A DNA stretch of 64,000 nt from JANOMH01 sp031422295. GTDB taxonomy: Bacteria; Pseudomonadota; Alphaproteobacteria; Rhodobacterales; Rhodobacteraceae. Below are positions 34,141 to 43,752 of this stretch, piece after piece. Positions within the stretch are counted from its first letter, which is position 1; the number at the start of each line of letters is the position of its first letter. The notes beneath the pieces are model-generated. The model was given only the letters and a program-made list of their open reading frames with translations, did no database searches and had not been told where the DNA came from. The DNA lies in the NCBI GenBank assembly GCA_031422295.1, contig JANOQM010000101.1, positions 54,662-118,661 of the forward strand. The letters run 5' to 3'. The position numbers were made by a program, and so were the translations under genes.

Positions 34141-34650
34141 ATGACCTCGAAATCCGACCGCCTGCCGCATGAAAAAGGCTTTCACATCAGTTGGGACCAG
34201 ATCCACCGCGACAGCCGGGCGCTGGCATGGCGGCTGGATGGCAACGGCCCGGATAATGGCGCATGGAAGGCCGTGGTGGCGATCACCCGGGGCGGTATGG
34301 CGCCTGCAATGATCGTGGCCCGCGAACTGGATATCCGGCAGGTCGATACGATCAGCGTGAAAAGTTATGACAATCAGACACAGGCTGCGGCCCAAATCCT
34401 CAAAGGCCCGGATACGACCCTGATGGGCGATGGTACTGGCATTCTGATTATCGACGATCTGGTGGATTCGGGCAAAACGCTGGAACTGGTGCGCCAGATG
34501 TACCCCCGCGCGCATTTCGCCACCGTCTATGCCAAACCCAAGGGCCGCCCGCAGGTGGACACGTTCATTACCGAGGTCAGTCAGGACACGTGGATATTCT
34601 TTCCATGGGATATGGCCCTGCAATATGTCGAACCCTACCGCGGGACCTGA
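34141..34650 (+). CDS. gpt: xanthine phosphoribosyltransferase
   Basis: 169 aa purine salvage enzyme making XMP/GMP from xanthine/guanine and PRPP. ILIIDDLVDSGKTLELV is the PRPP-binding loop (DDLVDSGKT) and AITRGGMAPAMIVAREL the preceding family motif; YAKPKGRP and DTWIFFPWD are Gpt signatures. Length and motifs match the alphaproteobacterial Gpt type. It starts 11 nt after the LysE gene. Confidence 0.9.
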   Translation: MTSKSDRLPHEKGFHISWDQIHRDSRALAWRLDGNGPDNGAWKAVVAITRGGMAPAMIVARELDIRQVDTISVKSYDNQTQAAAQILKGPDTTLMGDGTGILIIDDLVDSGKTLELVRQMYPRAHFATVYAKPKGRPQVDTFITEVSQDTWIFFPWDMALQYVEPYRGT

Positions 34651-34666
34651 TCCCAAAGGACACGCC

Positions 34667-35842
34667 ATGCACCTGCCCCGGACCGCCACGACCTTTGCCC
34701 CCCCGGTGATGGAGGCGCGGCGTTGGCTGGATGGTGTGACTTTCCCGCCCGACCGCCCGTTGATCAATGTCAGTCAGGCAGCACCGATCGATGCCCCCCC
34801 GATGCCGATGTTGCAGGCGATGGCGGATATCGTGCTGACCGACCCCACGGCGCATCTATATGGTCCGGTCCTTGGCCTGCCCGCCCTGCGGGCCGAAGTG
34901 GCGGCGCAATGGTCGGCGGCTTATGCCGGTCATATCAGCCCCGATCAGGTCGCCATCACCAGCGGTTGCAATCAGGCCTATGCCGCAGCAATCATGACCC
35001 TGTGTGCCGAAGCTGACGAAGTTATCTTGCCGGTCCCGTATTATTTTAACCACCGGATGTGGAACGACATGGCGGGCGTGCGCACCGTGCCCTTGCAAAC
35101 CGGCCCCGGCCTGATCCCCGATGCACAGGATGCGGCCCGGCTGATCACATCAAGAACGCGGGCTATTGTTTTGGTCTCGCCTAATAATCCGGGCGGGGTC
35201 GAATATCCGGCCACCACCCTGACCGCATTCCGCGATCTGGCCAGCGCCTGTGGTATTGCCCTGATTGTCGATGAAACCTACCGCGATTTTGACAGCCGGA
35301 CTGGCGCGGCGCATGATCTGTTCGCCGATCCGGCCTGGTCCGACACCCTGATCCAGCTTTACAGCTTTTCCAAAGCTTACCGGCTGACCGGGCACCGCGT
35401 TGGCGCCATGGTCGCCAGCCCGTCCCGTCTGGCCGAGGTCGAAAAGTTCCTTGATACCGTCACCATCTGCCCCAACCAGATCGGCCAACGCGCCGCTTTG
35501 TGGGGGATGCAGAACCTGGCGCAATGGCTGGCCGGTGAACGGGCCGAAATCCTTGACCGGCGGACCGCGATTGAACAGGGGTTTCCCCGGCTGGCGGCAC
35601 GGGGCTGGAAACTGCTGGGGGCCGGGGCGTATTTTGCCTATGTCGAACATCCGTTTGCCCTGCCGTCCCACCAGTTGGCCCAGCAATTGGTCACACAGGC
35701 GGGCGTCCTGCTATTGCCCGGCACCATGTTCATGCCGCCGGAAATTCCGGGTGGGGACCGGCAGTTGCGGATTGCCTTTGCCAATATCGACCGGGCCGGG
35801 GTGGGTGCGTTGTTTGACCGGCTGGCGCAGTTCACACCCTAA
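34667..35842 (+). CDS. PLP-dependent aminotransferase
   Basis: 391 aa class I/II aminotransferase. LVSPNNPGGVEYP (NPGG rather than NPTG), IVDETYRDFD, and SFSKAYRLTGHRVGAMV with the Schiff-base lysine are visible. Substrate unknown. The ATG 34667 follows CAAAGGACACGCC 16 nt after the gpt stop; the frame open from 34529 runs inside gpt. Likely co-transcribed with gpt. Confidence 0.85.
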   Translation: MHLPRTATTFAPPVMEARRWLDGVTFPPDRPLINVSQAAPIDAPPMPMLQAMADIVLTDPTAHLYGPVLGLPALRAEVAAQWSAAYAGHISPDQVAITSGCNQAYAAAIMTLCAEADEVILPVPYYFNHRMWNDMAGVRTVPLQTGPGLIPDAQDAARLITSRTRAIVLVSPNNPGGVEYPATTLTAFRDLASACGIALIVDETYRDFDSRTGAAHDLFADPAWSDTLIQLYSFSKAYRLTGHRVGAMVASPSRLAEVEKFLDTVTICPNQIGQRAALWGMQNLAQWLAGERAEILDRRTAIEQGFPRLAARGWKLLGAGAYFAYVEHPFALPSHQLAQQLVTQAGVLLLPGTMFMPPEIPGGDRQLRIAFANIDRAGVGALFDRLAQFTP

Positions 35843-35918
35843 GACTTGCACCCGCCGCTGCAGCAACCTATGCAGAAACCGGGCCTTGGGGCCGGGGCGT
35901 TAACGGGCGGATATACTG

Positions 35919-37751
35919 ATGGCGAGCGGACAGCGTAGCAAATTCGTGCTTTACGGCATCCTTGGTTTCGTGGCGCTGGGGCTGGTCGGGTTTGGGGCGC
36001 AAAACTTTGGCGGCAATATCCGCAGCATCGGCACCGTTGGCGATAAACAGGTTCCCGCAGCACAATATGCCAGTGCCCTGAGCCAGCAGATCAAAGCATT
36101 CGAGGCACAGATTGGCCAGCCGATGACGTTTCAGCTGGCGCAGTCCATCGGGCTGGATCAATCGGTTCTGGCGCAGGTCATTTCTGACCGGTCGCTGGAC
36201 AACGAGGCGGCCCTGCTGGGCATTTCGATCGGCGATGCGCGGGTTCGTGATCAGGTGATTGCGATCCCGGCCTTTGCCGGCATTGACGGACAGTTTGACC
36301 GGGACGGCTACCGCGAAACTCTGCGCCGCAACAATCTGTCCGAGGCCGAGTTTGAGACGTCGTTGCGCGATGATACCGCCCGCGGCCTGTTGCAAAGCGC
36401 TATCGTCGGCGGCATGCCCGACCCCGATGTGTTTGCCACGACAATGCTATCCTACCTTGGCGAAAAGCGCAGCGTGACATGGGCCCGGCTGGATGCCACC
36501 GCCCTGACCACGCCCCTGCCCGCCCCGACCGATGCCGAATTGCAAGGCTTTTACGAGGCCACACCCGATGCCTTCACCCTGCCCGAAACCCGCAACATCA
36601 GCTATGCGTGGCTGACCCCGGATATGATTCAGGACAGCGTAACGATCGACGAGACCGACCTGCGCGGGCTGTATGACGAACGCATCGCTGATTTCGTCAA
36701 ACCTGAACGGCGGCTGGTCGAGCGGTTGGCGTTTCTGGATGATGCAGCCGCTGCGGCGGCCAAGGCGCGGCTTGATACAGCCGAAATTGATTTCGAAGGG
36801 CTGGTGACTGAACGCGGACTGGCACTGGCGGATGTGGACCTTGGCGATGTGGCCTTGGCCGATCTGGGGGCTGCGGGCGATGCGGTGTTTGCGGCCGCCC
36901 CCGGCGATGTTGTCGGGCCATTTGCCTCATCGCTTGGTCCGGCATTTTTTCGGATGAATGCAGTTTTGGCCGCTGAGGAAGTCAGCTTTGAGGCGGCAAC
37001 GCCCGAATTGCGGGCCGAACTGGCAGCGTCCCGGGCGCGGCGGACCATCGAGGATCAGACCGATGGCATCAATGACATGCTGGCCGGGGGTGCGACCATT
37101 GCCGACCTTGGCGACAAGACCGACATGCAGACCGGCGTGATCAGCTGGACCGATGCGGTGACGGATGGCATCGCCGCCTATGAAGATTTCCGCACCACCG
37201 CTGCCACGCTGGAATCCGGCGCGTTTCTGACCCTTGGCACGCTGGAAGATGGCGGTATCTTTGTCGCCCAGCTGGACGGGATCACCCTGCCCGCGCTGCA
37301 ACCTTTGACCGATGTACGCGAGGCGGTGGTGACCGGCTGGACCGCGCAGGCAACCCAAGCTGCTGTGCTGGTCGAGGCGGCACGGATTGCCGCCGACATT
37401 ACCGGCGGTGCCAGCTTTGCCTTGACGCCCACAGTCTCGCCCAACCTCACGCGCCGGGATTTTGTCGAGCTGACGCCGCCCGATTTCATGACCGAAGTGT
37501 TCCAAATGGAAACTGCCAGCACAGCGGTGATCGACGGTGGTGATTTCGCCATTGTGGTCCGGCTGGACAGTATCAACGCGGCCGATCTGACCGAAGAAGG
37601 ACTGGTTGCCGAACGCGAACAGCTGAATGCGCAGATCAGCCAAAGCATCGCGCAGGACATGTTGCAGGCCTATTCTGGCGCGATCCAGCAGCGCACCGAG
37701 GTCAAGATTGATGATGCAGCCGTTGCTGCCGTCAATGCGTCCTTCCAATAG
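35919..37751 (+). CDS. ppiD: periplasmic peptidyl-prolyl isomerase/chaperone PpiD-like
   Basis: 610 aa, anchored by an N-terminal membrane segment (YGILGFVALGLVGFG, about 12-26) with the rest periplasmic. A SurA_N-like helical region (about 40-170) precedes a degenerate parvulin core. It probably assists outer membrane protein folding. It is followed after 9 nt by trpE, so the two are likely co-transcribed. The 76-bp gap before it has no clear promoter. Confidence 0.82.
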   Translation: MASGQRSKFVLYGILGFVALGLVGFGAQNFGGNIRSIGTVGDKQVPAAQYASALSQQIKAFEAQIGQPMTFQLAQSIGLDQSVLAQVISDRSLDNEAALLGISIGDARVRDQVIAIPAFAGIDGQFDRDGYRETLRRNNLSEAEFETSLRDDTARGLLQSAIVGGMPDPDVFATTMLSYLGEKRSVTWARLDATALTTPLPAPTDAELQGFYEATPDAFTLPETRNISYAWLTPDMIQDSVTIDETDLRGLYDERIADFVKPERRLVERLAFLDDAAAAAAKARLDTAEIDFEGLVTERGLALADVDLGDVALADLGAAGDAVFAAAPGDVVGPFASSLGPAFFRMNAVLAAEEVSFEAATPELRAELAASRARRTIEDQTDGINDMLAGGATIADLGDKTDMQTGVISWTDAVTDGIAAYEDFRTTAATLESGAFLTLGTLEDGGIFVAQLDGITLPALQPLTDVREAVVTGWTAQATQAAVLVEAARIAADITGGASFALTPTVSPNLTRRDFVELTPPDFMTEVFQMETASTAVIDGGDFAIVVRLDSINAADLTEEGLVAEREQLNAQISQSIAQDMLQAYSGAIQQRTEVKIDDAAVAAVNASFQ

Positions 37752-37760
37752 GCGGCGCGC

Positions 37761-39272
37761 ATGGCCCTGCTTCCGGATTATGACGCGTTTCGCGCGGGTT
37801 ACGAGGCGGGTCTAAACCAGATCGTCTATACCCGGCTGGCCGCCGATCTGGACACGCCAGTGTCCCTGATGCTGAAACTCGCCGGGGCGGGCAGACATGC
37901 ATTCATGCTGGAAAGCGTTACGGGCGGCGAAATTCGCGGTCGGTATTCGATCATCGGGATGAACCCCGATCTGGTCTGGGATTGCCGGGGCAAAGTCAGT
38001 CGTCTGAACCGGGCGGCCCGCTATGATGACGACGCCTTTGCCGTGCTGGATGGTGATCCGCTGACCACGCTGCGGGCCCTGCTCGCCGAAAGTCGGATTG
38101 ACCTGCCCGACGGTTTGCCGGGCGCCTGCGCCGGGCTGTTTGGCTATCTGGGCTATGACATGATCCGGCTGGTAGAACACCTGCCCGACGTGAACCCGGA
38201 TCCGCTGGGCCTGCCCGATGCCGTGCTGCTGCGCCCGTCTGTCGTGGCGGTGCTTGACGGGGTCAAAGGCGATGTGATCCTTGTTGCGCCCGCCTGGATA
38301 TCCTCTGGACTGACGGCCAAGGCCGCCTATGCGCAGGCCGCCGAACGGGTGATGGACGCGCAACGCGCGCTGGACCGGGCGGTGCCACAGGACGCGCGTG
38401 CTTTGGGTGAACCGGTGGAACCGGGCGAACCGGTGTCGAATTTCACCCATGCGGGTTATCTGGCCGCAGTCGAAACCGCCAAAGACTATATTCGCGCCGG
38501 CGATATCTTTCAGGTCGTCCCTGCGCAGCGTTGGACATTGGATTTTCACGAGCCCCCTTTCGCGCTTTATCGTTCCTTACGAAGGACTAACCCCTCACCC
38601 TTCATGTTCTACTTTAACTTCGGCGGGTTTCAGGTGATTGGTGCCAGCCCCGAAATTCTGGTGCGGGTGTTTGGCAATCAAGTCACGATACGGCCCATCG
38701 CCGGAACCCGTCCGCGTGGGGCCACGCCGGAACAGGACAAAGCCTATGAACTGGAATTGCTGGCTGATACCAAGGAACTGGCCGAACACCTGATGCTGCT
38801 GGATCTGGGGCGCAACGATATGGGGCGCGTCGCCAAAATTGGCACAGTCAGGCCGACCGAACAGTTCATTATCGAACGCTATTCCCATGTCATGCATATC
38901 GTGTCCAATGTCGTGGGCGAATTGGCCGAAGGGCAGGATGCGCTGTCGGCGTTTTTTGCGGGGATGCCAGCGGGCACTGTCAGCGGCGCACCCAAGGTCC
39001 GCGCCATGCAAATCATCGACGAATTGGAGCCCGAAAAGCGCGGCGTCTATGGCGGTGGCGTCGGCTATTTCAGCGCCGGTGGCGATATGGACATGTGCAT
39101 CGCCCTGCGCACAGCGGTTTTGCAGGACCAAAAGCTGTATATTCAGGCCGGTGGCGGCGTGGTCTATGACAGCGACCCCGAGGCGGAATTTCAGGAAACC
39201 GTTCATAAAAGCCGCGCGATTCGCCGCGCTGCCGAAGATGCGGCAATGTTTCGGAATGACGGCAACCGCTAG
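37761..39272 (+). CDS. trpE: anthranilate synthase component I
   Basis: 503 aa. Uses chorismate and ammonia (from TrpG) to make anthranilate. RYSIIGMNPDLVW in the N-terminal domain carries the tryptophan-feedback region; the C-terminal domain has PIAGTRPRGATPEQDKAYE, LLDLGRNDMGRVA and GGGVGYFSAGGDMDMCIA. Only 9 nt separate it from ppiD, leaving no room for an attenuator. In this genome a toxin-antitoxin pair follows instead of trpG. Confidence 0.95.
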   Translation: MALLPDYDAFRAGYEAGLNQIVYTRLAADLDTPVSLMLKLAGAGRHAFMLESVTGGEIRGRYSIIGMNPDLVWDCRGKVSRLNRAARYDDDAFAVLDGDPLTTLRALLAESRIDLPDGLPGACAGLFGYLGYDMIRLVEHLPDVNPDPLGLPDAVLLRPSVVAVLDGVKGDVILVAPAWISSGLTAKAAYAQAAERVMDAQRALDRAVPQDARALGEPVEPGEPVSNFTHAGYLAAVETAKDYIRAGDIFQVVPAQRWTLDFHEPPFALYRSLRRTNPSPFMFYFNFGGFQVIGASPEILVRVFGNQVTIRPIAGTRPRGATPEQDKAYELELLADTKELAEHLMLLDLGRNDMGRVAKIGTVRPTEQFIIERYSHVMHIVSNVVGELAEGQDALSAFFAGMPAGTVSGAPKVRAMQIIDELEPEKRGVYGGGVGYFSAGGDMDMCIALRTAVLQDQKLYIQAGGGVVYDSDPEAEFQETVHKSRAIRRAAEDAAMFRNDGNR

Positions 39273-39275
39273 GGC

Positions 39276-39320
39276 TTGAATTTTATCCAATATCAGAGTA
39301 TCTATCCTCCAGTATTGGAG
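39276..39320 (+). promoter_or_regulatory. promoter and operator-like repeats of the Xre/RES pair
   Basis: TTGAAT (39276-39281), 17-nt spacer, TATCTA (39299-39304) form a good promoter. Overlapping dyads are TCCAATA (39286-39292) with TATTGGA (39313-39319), and CTCCA-GTAT-TGGAG (39307-39320). Such dyads over the promoter fit autorepression by the antitoxin. Confidence 0.55.
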
Positions 39321-39326
39321 TAAACC

Positions 39327-39758
39327 ATGCAATCCGCCCTTGCCTATCCACACTCATCCTACCACCCGCCGCTGGTCGATCTGGCCGATAAATCAGAACG
39401 TGACCGGCTCAGTGCCGGGGCGACCACGGCGTTTTTCAATATCATGGCGGCATGGTCGGTGCGCGACGAAGATGCGCGTGCATTGCTGGGTGGCGTGTCG
39501 AATGGTACGTTTTATGCGCTGAAAAAGGGCACGGGCAAGCCGCTGGACGAGGATCGGTTGCGCCGGATTTCCTATCTGATCGGTATCTTCAAGGCGCTGA
39601 ATATCCTGCACGGCCCGGTCCTTGCCGACCGCTGGATGCAACTGCCCAATGCCAACCGGATCTTTGGTGGCAGCACGGCGCTGGCCTATCTGGTTAAGGG
39701 TGGCCTGCCCGCGTTCCAGACCCTGCGCCGCCTGCTGGACGCCAGACGTGGTGGCTGA
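39327..39758 (+). CDS. Xre-type antitoxin (MbcA/ParS, DUF2384)
   Basis: 143 aa. The N-terminal half is a helix-turn-helix-like region, and DARALLGGVSNGTFYALKKG to GPVLADRWMQLPNANRIFGG and TALAYLVKGG form the DUF2384/MbcA C-terminal toxin-binding part. It would neutralise the RES toxin encoded downstream and repress the operon. The RES gene starts inside its last codons. No homologue function is assigned beyond family level. Confidence 0.85.
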   Translation: MQSALAYPHSSYHPPLVDLADKSERDRLSAGATTAFFNIMAAWSVRDEDARALLGGVSNGTFYALKKGTGKPLDEDRLRRISYLIGIFKALNILHGPVLADRWMQLPNANRIFGGSTALAYLVKGGLPAFQTLRRLLDARRGG

Positions 39759-40443
39759 ACTGCCGCCTGTTACCGCGCTGCGCCAACTGGATACTGCCCG
39801 GCTGATCCCATCCCGCTATTCCATCCCTGACGACAGTGTATTGGCCCGGATCGCAGGCGATGATGCGACCCTTGCGGTGATATTTGACCTCGATAATGCC
39901 ACCAATGACCGGCTGTTGGCCGAGGCGAACTTGCTGCCCGGCATCGGCGTCGACGAGCTGGTTTTTGGCGTTGCGCATTACCGGATCATCAACGCGGCCT
40001 TTACCCATGCCCATCCGCTGGGCAGCCGTTTTAACGGGCCGGACCGGGGCGCCTGGTATGCCAGTTTTGCCAAAGATACCTCACTGGCCGAGGTCATTTT
40101 CCACAAAACCGTCGCGCTGAAAGAAGTTAACTGGTTTCACGATCAGATCAGCTATGACGTCTATCTGGCTGATCTGGCAGCAGAGTTTCATGACATCAGG
40201 ACCCTGTCCAGCTATGCGGACTGTCTGGCACCGGACAGCTATATCGCGGCCCAGTCGCTTGCCGCCAGCCTGCTGGACGCGGGCGCTGCGGGCCTGATCT
40301 ACCCCAGCGTCCGCCATCCCGGCGGCACGTGCATCGCCTGTTTTCGCCCCGCTGTGGTCAGCCATGTACGTAAAACCGAACGGCTGCGGCTGACTTGGAC
40401 TGGCACCCAAACCCCCAGCGTCGCACTGGACCAGACTTACTGA
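39751..40443 (+). CDS. RES-domain toxin (NAD+ phosphorylase family)
   Basis: 230 aa. RES toxins deplete NAD+ by phosphorolysis. The conserved core runs from GSRFNGPDRGAWYASF (Arg, Tyr) to AEVIFHKT (Glu), with a Ser in LIYPSVRHPGG, matching the R-E-S triad. Start is GTG at 39751 or 39748, inside the antitoxin gene, so translation is coupled. The end overlaps the convergent deacetylase gene by 7 nt. The long open frame from 39622 is not used. Confidence 0.85.
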   Translation: MAELPPVTALRQLDTARLIPSRYSIPDDSVLARIAGDDATLAVIFDLDNATNDRLLAEANLLPGIGVDELVFGVAHYRIINAAFTHAHPLGSRFNGPDRGAWYASFAKDTSLAEVIFHKTVALKEVNWFHDQISYDVYLADLAAEFHDIRTLSSYADCLAPDSYIAAQSLAASLLDAGAAGLIYPSVRHPGGTCIACFRPAVVSHVRKTERLRLTWTGTQTPSVALDQTY

Positions 40444-42002
40444 GACAGCGTTGCCGATATTGGCGCCATCGCCACCTGCCCGGCCCGGTTTTCGGTGCCC
40501 CACAGGATCAGTGCTGAAATGGTGTCGGGTCGCAGCCGGGCCAGCAGGATAACCCCGGTTTCCTGCCGCGCCCGAAAGGCCGCCTGATCCAGAAACCGCA
40601 AAATCACCCTTGCATCTTGCCCGTCGGCATCCAGATCGCGGAAGATCACGCCAGCGGGCACAGCGGCATTTTCAGCCGACCGCAGCGCCATATTCAGCCC
40701 TTCGGATATGGTCACCAACCCGCGCCCATCGGCGGCCAGCCGCGCCATCGCCTGATCGGTAACCGCCTGATCGCTTTGCAACCCGCCGGTGCCGATATCC
40801 AGCAGGCCAATCGTTTCGGGCAAGGTGCTGAAAACCGATTCAAGCACCACTTCCACATCCGACGGCCGCGCACCGACGGGTAAATCGGTCATGGCCATCA
40901 CGTCAATCCCGGCGGCGCGGTAGGCGGCCATCCGGGCGGTCGCATCCGCCGCACTGGCATCCATCGCCACAGTCAGTGGGAACGGCACCCCGGACAACGC
41001 CGCTGCAGCGCCGGCAATCGCGCCATCATCAATCAGGATGATCGACATCAGCGGCTTGCCATCCGGGTTGGAAAATGCAGCGGCAAATGCCTGCAATGCT
41101 GGGCCTTCGGGCACAATGCTTTCGGGGATCAATGGGGTGTCACCTGGCGTTGCAGGCACTGTATTTTCGGGCCGGTTGACCTGCACACCCCCATCATCCT
41201 GCGGCAAACTGGCCGCGTCGCCCTGCATCACAATCCGGGCCGGAGGCGGCGTTGTAGCCGCAATTTCGGCGACGGGCGGCGCAGCCGGGGGCGCGGTTTC
41301 CACAACCGGGCTGGCGGTTGGCGCATTGACCTCAGGCACAACTTCGGCCACGGGCGGGACCACAATCACCGCAATCGTAGCGTCAGCCACTGGCGCAGGA
41401 TCGGGCGCAGGATCGGGCGCAGGATCGGGCGGCAGAACGGCGGGCAAAACAGATGGCGGCTCGGCGACAGTTTCGACCGGGGCCGGATCGACCACCACTA
41501 TCTCCTGCCCGGCGGGCGCGGCCACTGGTGGGGCGGCGGCGGGTTCGGTGGACAACACAAGATCAGCCTCGGCCACAGGGGTTTGCGGTGCGGCGGTCTG
41601 TGGATTGGGCAGCACTGGCACCTCGGCATGGGTCGGCAGATCGGGCGCATCGGTCTGGGCCGGTGCAACGGGCTGGATGCTGTCCAGACTGGCGTCCGGC
41701 AGGTCGGCTGACGCCGTATCGGCCATCACGGCGGCAGGTTCGACCGCTGGCGGGGCGGCTTGCGGGGTGGGGGCCAGATCGGCCAAAATCGGCGGGTCTG
41801 CCACGGCAACGGAATCTACCGAGGCCACCTCGGGTGCAGTCACCCCATCAAATGCGCCTTCAGCGACATCGGGGGTCGTGACTTGCGGTACAATTGGAGG
41901 GGCATTGCCGGGCGGTTGCGGGGCCAAAAGCGATGCTGACGTCAAACCAATGGCCGCAACGACCAATCCCCATAGCCCGCCCGAGAAAAAACCCTTTAAC
42001 AC
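40437..42002 (-). CDS. divergent polysaccharide deacetylase family protein
   Basis: 521 aa. An N-terminal membrane anchor (LWGLVVAAIGLTSASLLA) leads into a long Pro/Ala/Val/Asp-rich stalk of about 230 residues, including PDPA repeats, and a C-terminal divergent polysaccharide deacetylase domain (starting about 290: PLMSIILIDDGAIAGAAAAL). Canonical deacetylase metal motifs are not obvious. It is probably an envelope protein. Start is GTG 42002 with AGGCGAGGCGG upstream; an ATG at 42029 is the alternative. It lies opposite to trpG. Confidence 0.8.
   Translation of the reverse strand: MLKGFFSGGLWGLVVAAIGLTSASLLAPQPPGNAPPIVPQVTTPDVAEGAFDGVTAPEVASVDSVAVADPPILADLAPTPQAAPPAVEPAAVMADTASADLPDASLDSIQPVAPAQTDAPDLPTHAEVPVLPNPQTAAPQTPVAEADLVLSTEPAAAPPVAAPAGQEIVVVDPAPVETVAEPPSVLPAVLPPDPAPDPAPDPAPVADATIAVIVVPPVAEVVPEVNAPTASPVVETAPPAAPPVAEIAATTPPPARIVMQGDAASLPQDDGGVQVNRPENTVPATPGDTPLIPESIVPEGPALQAFAAAFSNPDGKPLMSIILIDDGAIAGAAAALSGVPFPLTVAMDASAADATARMAAYRAAGIDVMAMTDLPVGARPSDVEVVLESVFSTLPETIGLLDIGTGGLQSDQAVTDQAMARLAADGRGLVTISEGLNMALRSAENAAVPAGVIFRDLDADGQDARVILRFLDQAAFRARQETGVILLARLRPDTISALILWGTENRAGQVAMAPISATLSQ
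41392..41427 (-). repeat. three perfect 12-bp tandem repeats (PDPA)
   Basis: GGCGCAGGATCG three times on the plus strand encodes PDPA repeats in the stalk of the deacetylase family protein. Replication slippage is expected to vary the copy number. Confidence 0.9.
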
Positions 42003-42157
42003 GATTCCGCCTCGCCTGATATGCCCCAAACCGGGCCTGCTGTCCGACTGCTCTTGCTAGACCTTGACGCGATTGCACCTTGCGGCCCATGTATTGGCGC
42101 AACTATACCGCGATGCGCACGGCTGACGGTAGCCCCATTTTCCCGGATGGCTGAAAC

Positions 42158-42739
42158 ATGCTGCTTTTGATCGATAACTACGACAGCTTTACCTACAACC
42201 TTGTCCATTATCTGGGCGAGCTGGGGGCCGAGGTTGTGGTCCGGCGCAATGATGCGCTGGATGTTCAGGCCGCTATGGCGCTGCGCCCCGCAGGCATCGT
42301 GCTGTCACCCGGCCCCTGTGACCCGGCGCAGGCGGGGATTTGTCTGGAACTGACCGCTGCCGCCGCTGAAACCCGCACCCCGCTGCTGGGCGTCTGTCTG
42401 GGGCATCAGACCATCGGGCAGGCGTTTGGCGGCAATGTCGTGCGCTGCCACGAGATTGTGCATGGCAAAATGGGGGTCATTCACCACGCTGGCCTAGGCG
42501 TATTTGCCGGATTGCCCAGCCCGTTTGCCGGCACCCGTTATCATTCGCTGGTCGTCGATCGGGGCAGTTTGCCCGATTGCCTCGAAATCACGGCAGAGTT
42601 GGAAGATGGCACGATCATGGGTCTGCAGCACCGGACCCTGCCCATTCAGGGTGTGCAGTTTCACCCCGAAAGCATCGCCTCCGAACATGGCCATGCACTG
42701 CTGCGCAATTTCCTGAACATGGTGCCTGTGCCTGTATGA
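42158..42739 (+). CDS. trpG: anthranilate synthase component II (glutamine amidotransferase)
   Basis: 193 aa class I glutaminase delivering ammonia to TrpE. LLIDNYDSFTYNLVHYLGEL at the start, LGVCLGHQTIGQAFGG with the Cys nucleophile, and GVQFHPESIASEHG with His-Glu are complete. It is separated from trpE by 2.9 kb. Its end overlaps trpD by ATGA. Confidence 0.96.
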   Translation: MLLLIDNYDSFTYNLVHYLGELGAEVVVRRNDALDVQAAMALRPAGIVLSPGPCDPAQAGICLELTAAAAETRTPLLGVCLGHQTIGQAFGGNVVRCHEIVHGKMGVIHHAGLGVFAGLPSPFAGTRYHSLVVDRGSLPDCLEITAELEDGTIMGLQHRTLPIQGVQFHPESIASEHGHALLRNFLNMVPVPV

Positions 42740-43752
42740 GTGACGCGCTGAAACCTTTGATCAACGCCGCCGCCGAAGGGCCGCTGACCCGCGCACAGGC
42801 CGAAACAGCATTTACCATTCTGTTCGAAGGCGACGCCACGCCCAGCCAGATTGGCGGGTTTCTGATGGCCCTGCGCACCCGTGGCGAAACTGTGCAGGAA
42901 TATGCCGCCGCCGCTGCGGTGATGCGGGCCAAATGCAACCCGGTTAATGCGCCTGCAGGGGCGATGGATATTGTCGGCACCGGTGGTGATGGCAAGGGCA
43001 CGCTGAATATCTCAACCGCAACTGCCTTTGTGGTGGCGGGGACAGGCGTTCCGGTGGCCAAGCATGGCAACCGGAATCTGTCGTCAAAGTCTGGCGCTGC
43101 CGATGCCTTGGGCCAGTTGGGCATTGATGTCATGGTTGGCGCGGCTGTGGTCGAACGCGGCCTACGCGAGGCCGGGATCGGTTTTATGATGGCCCCGATG
43201 CATCATCCGGCGATCAAACACGTGATGCCGACACGGGCCGAACTTGGGACAAGAACGATCTTTAACATATTGGGACCGCTGACTAATCCTGCCGGGGTGA
43301 AACGCCAGCTGACCGGCGCATTCAGCCGCGCGCTGATCCGGCCCATGGCCGAAACACTGGCCCAACTGGGGTCAGAGCGGGCCTGGCTTGTGCATGGCGG
43401 CGACGGGTCCGATGAACTGAGCATTTGCGGCATAAGCTATGTCGCCGCGTTGGAAAACGGCCATATCCACGAATTTGAACTTCACCCGGCCGAGGCGGGC
43501 CTGCCGGTGCATCCGTTCGAAGCGATCCTTGGTGGCACCCCGACAGAAAACGGCGTGGCGTTCAAGGCGCTGCTGCACGGCGAACATGGGGCCTACCGCG
43601 ATGCAGTGCTGCTGAACGCCGCCGCCGCCCTGCTGGTTGCCGACAAGGTCAGCGATCTGCTGACCGGGGCCGAATTGGCCCGCGACAGCATCGACAGTGG
43701 GGCCGCATTGCGCGCCGTGCAAACCTTGGCCCGGATCACCCAGGAAAAATGA
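42736..43752 (+). CDS. trpD: anthranilate phosphoribosyltransferase
   Basis: 338 aa; transfers phosphoribosyl from PRPP to anthranilate. GTGGDGKGTLNISTATAFV (PRPP loop), KHGNRNLSSKSGAADALG and FMMAPMHHPAIKHVMPTR are diagnostic. ATG 42736 overlaps the trpG stop by ATGA. The frame open from 42577 is not a start. ung follows with another ATGA overlap. Confidence 0.96.
   Translation: MSDALKPLINAAAEGPLTRAQAETAFTILFEGDATPSQIGGFLMALRTRGETVQEYAAAAAVMRAKCNPVNAPAGAMDIVGTGGDGKGTLNISTATAFVVAGTGVPVAKHGNRNLSSKSGAADALGQLGIDVMVGAAVVERGLREAGIGFMMAPMHHPAIKHVMPTRAELGTRTIFNILGPLTNPAGVKRQLTGAFSRALIRPMAETLAQLGSERAWLVHGGDGSDELSICGISYVAALENGHIHEFELHPAEAGLPVHPFEAILGGTPTENGVAFKALLHGEHGAYRDAVLLNAAAALLVADKVSDLLTGAELARDSIDSGAALRAVQTLARITQEK

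Noticed and set aside
35839..36063. Cys-rich minus-strand frame ending GFCIGCCSGGCKS
   Set aside because: Most of it lies antisense in ppiD and it has no start context; treated as a shadow.
37752..37760. trp attenuator ahead of trpE
   Set aside because: Only 9 nt separate ppiD from trpE, leaving no room for a leader peptide and attenuator.
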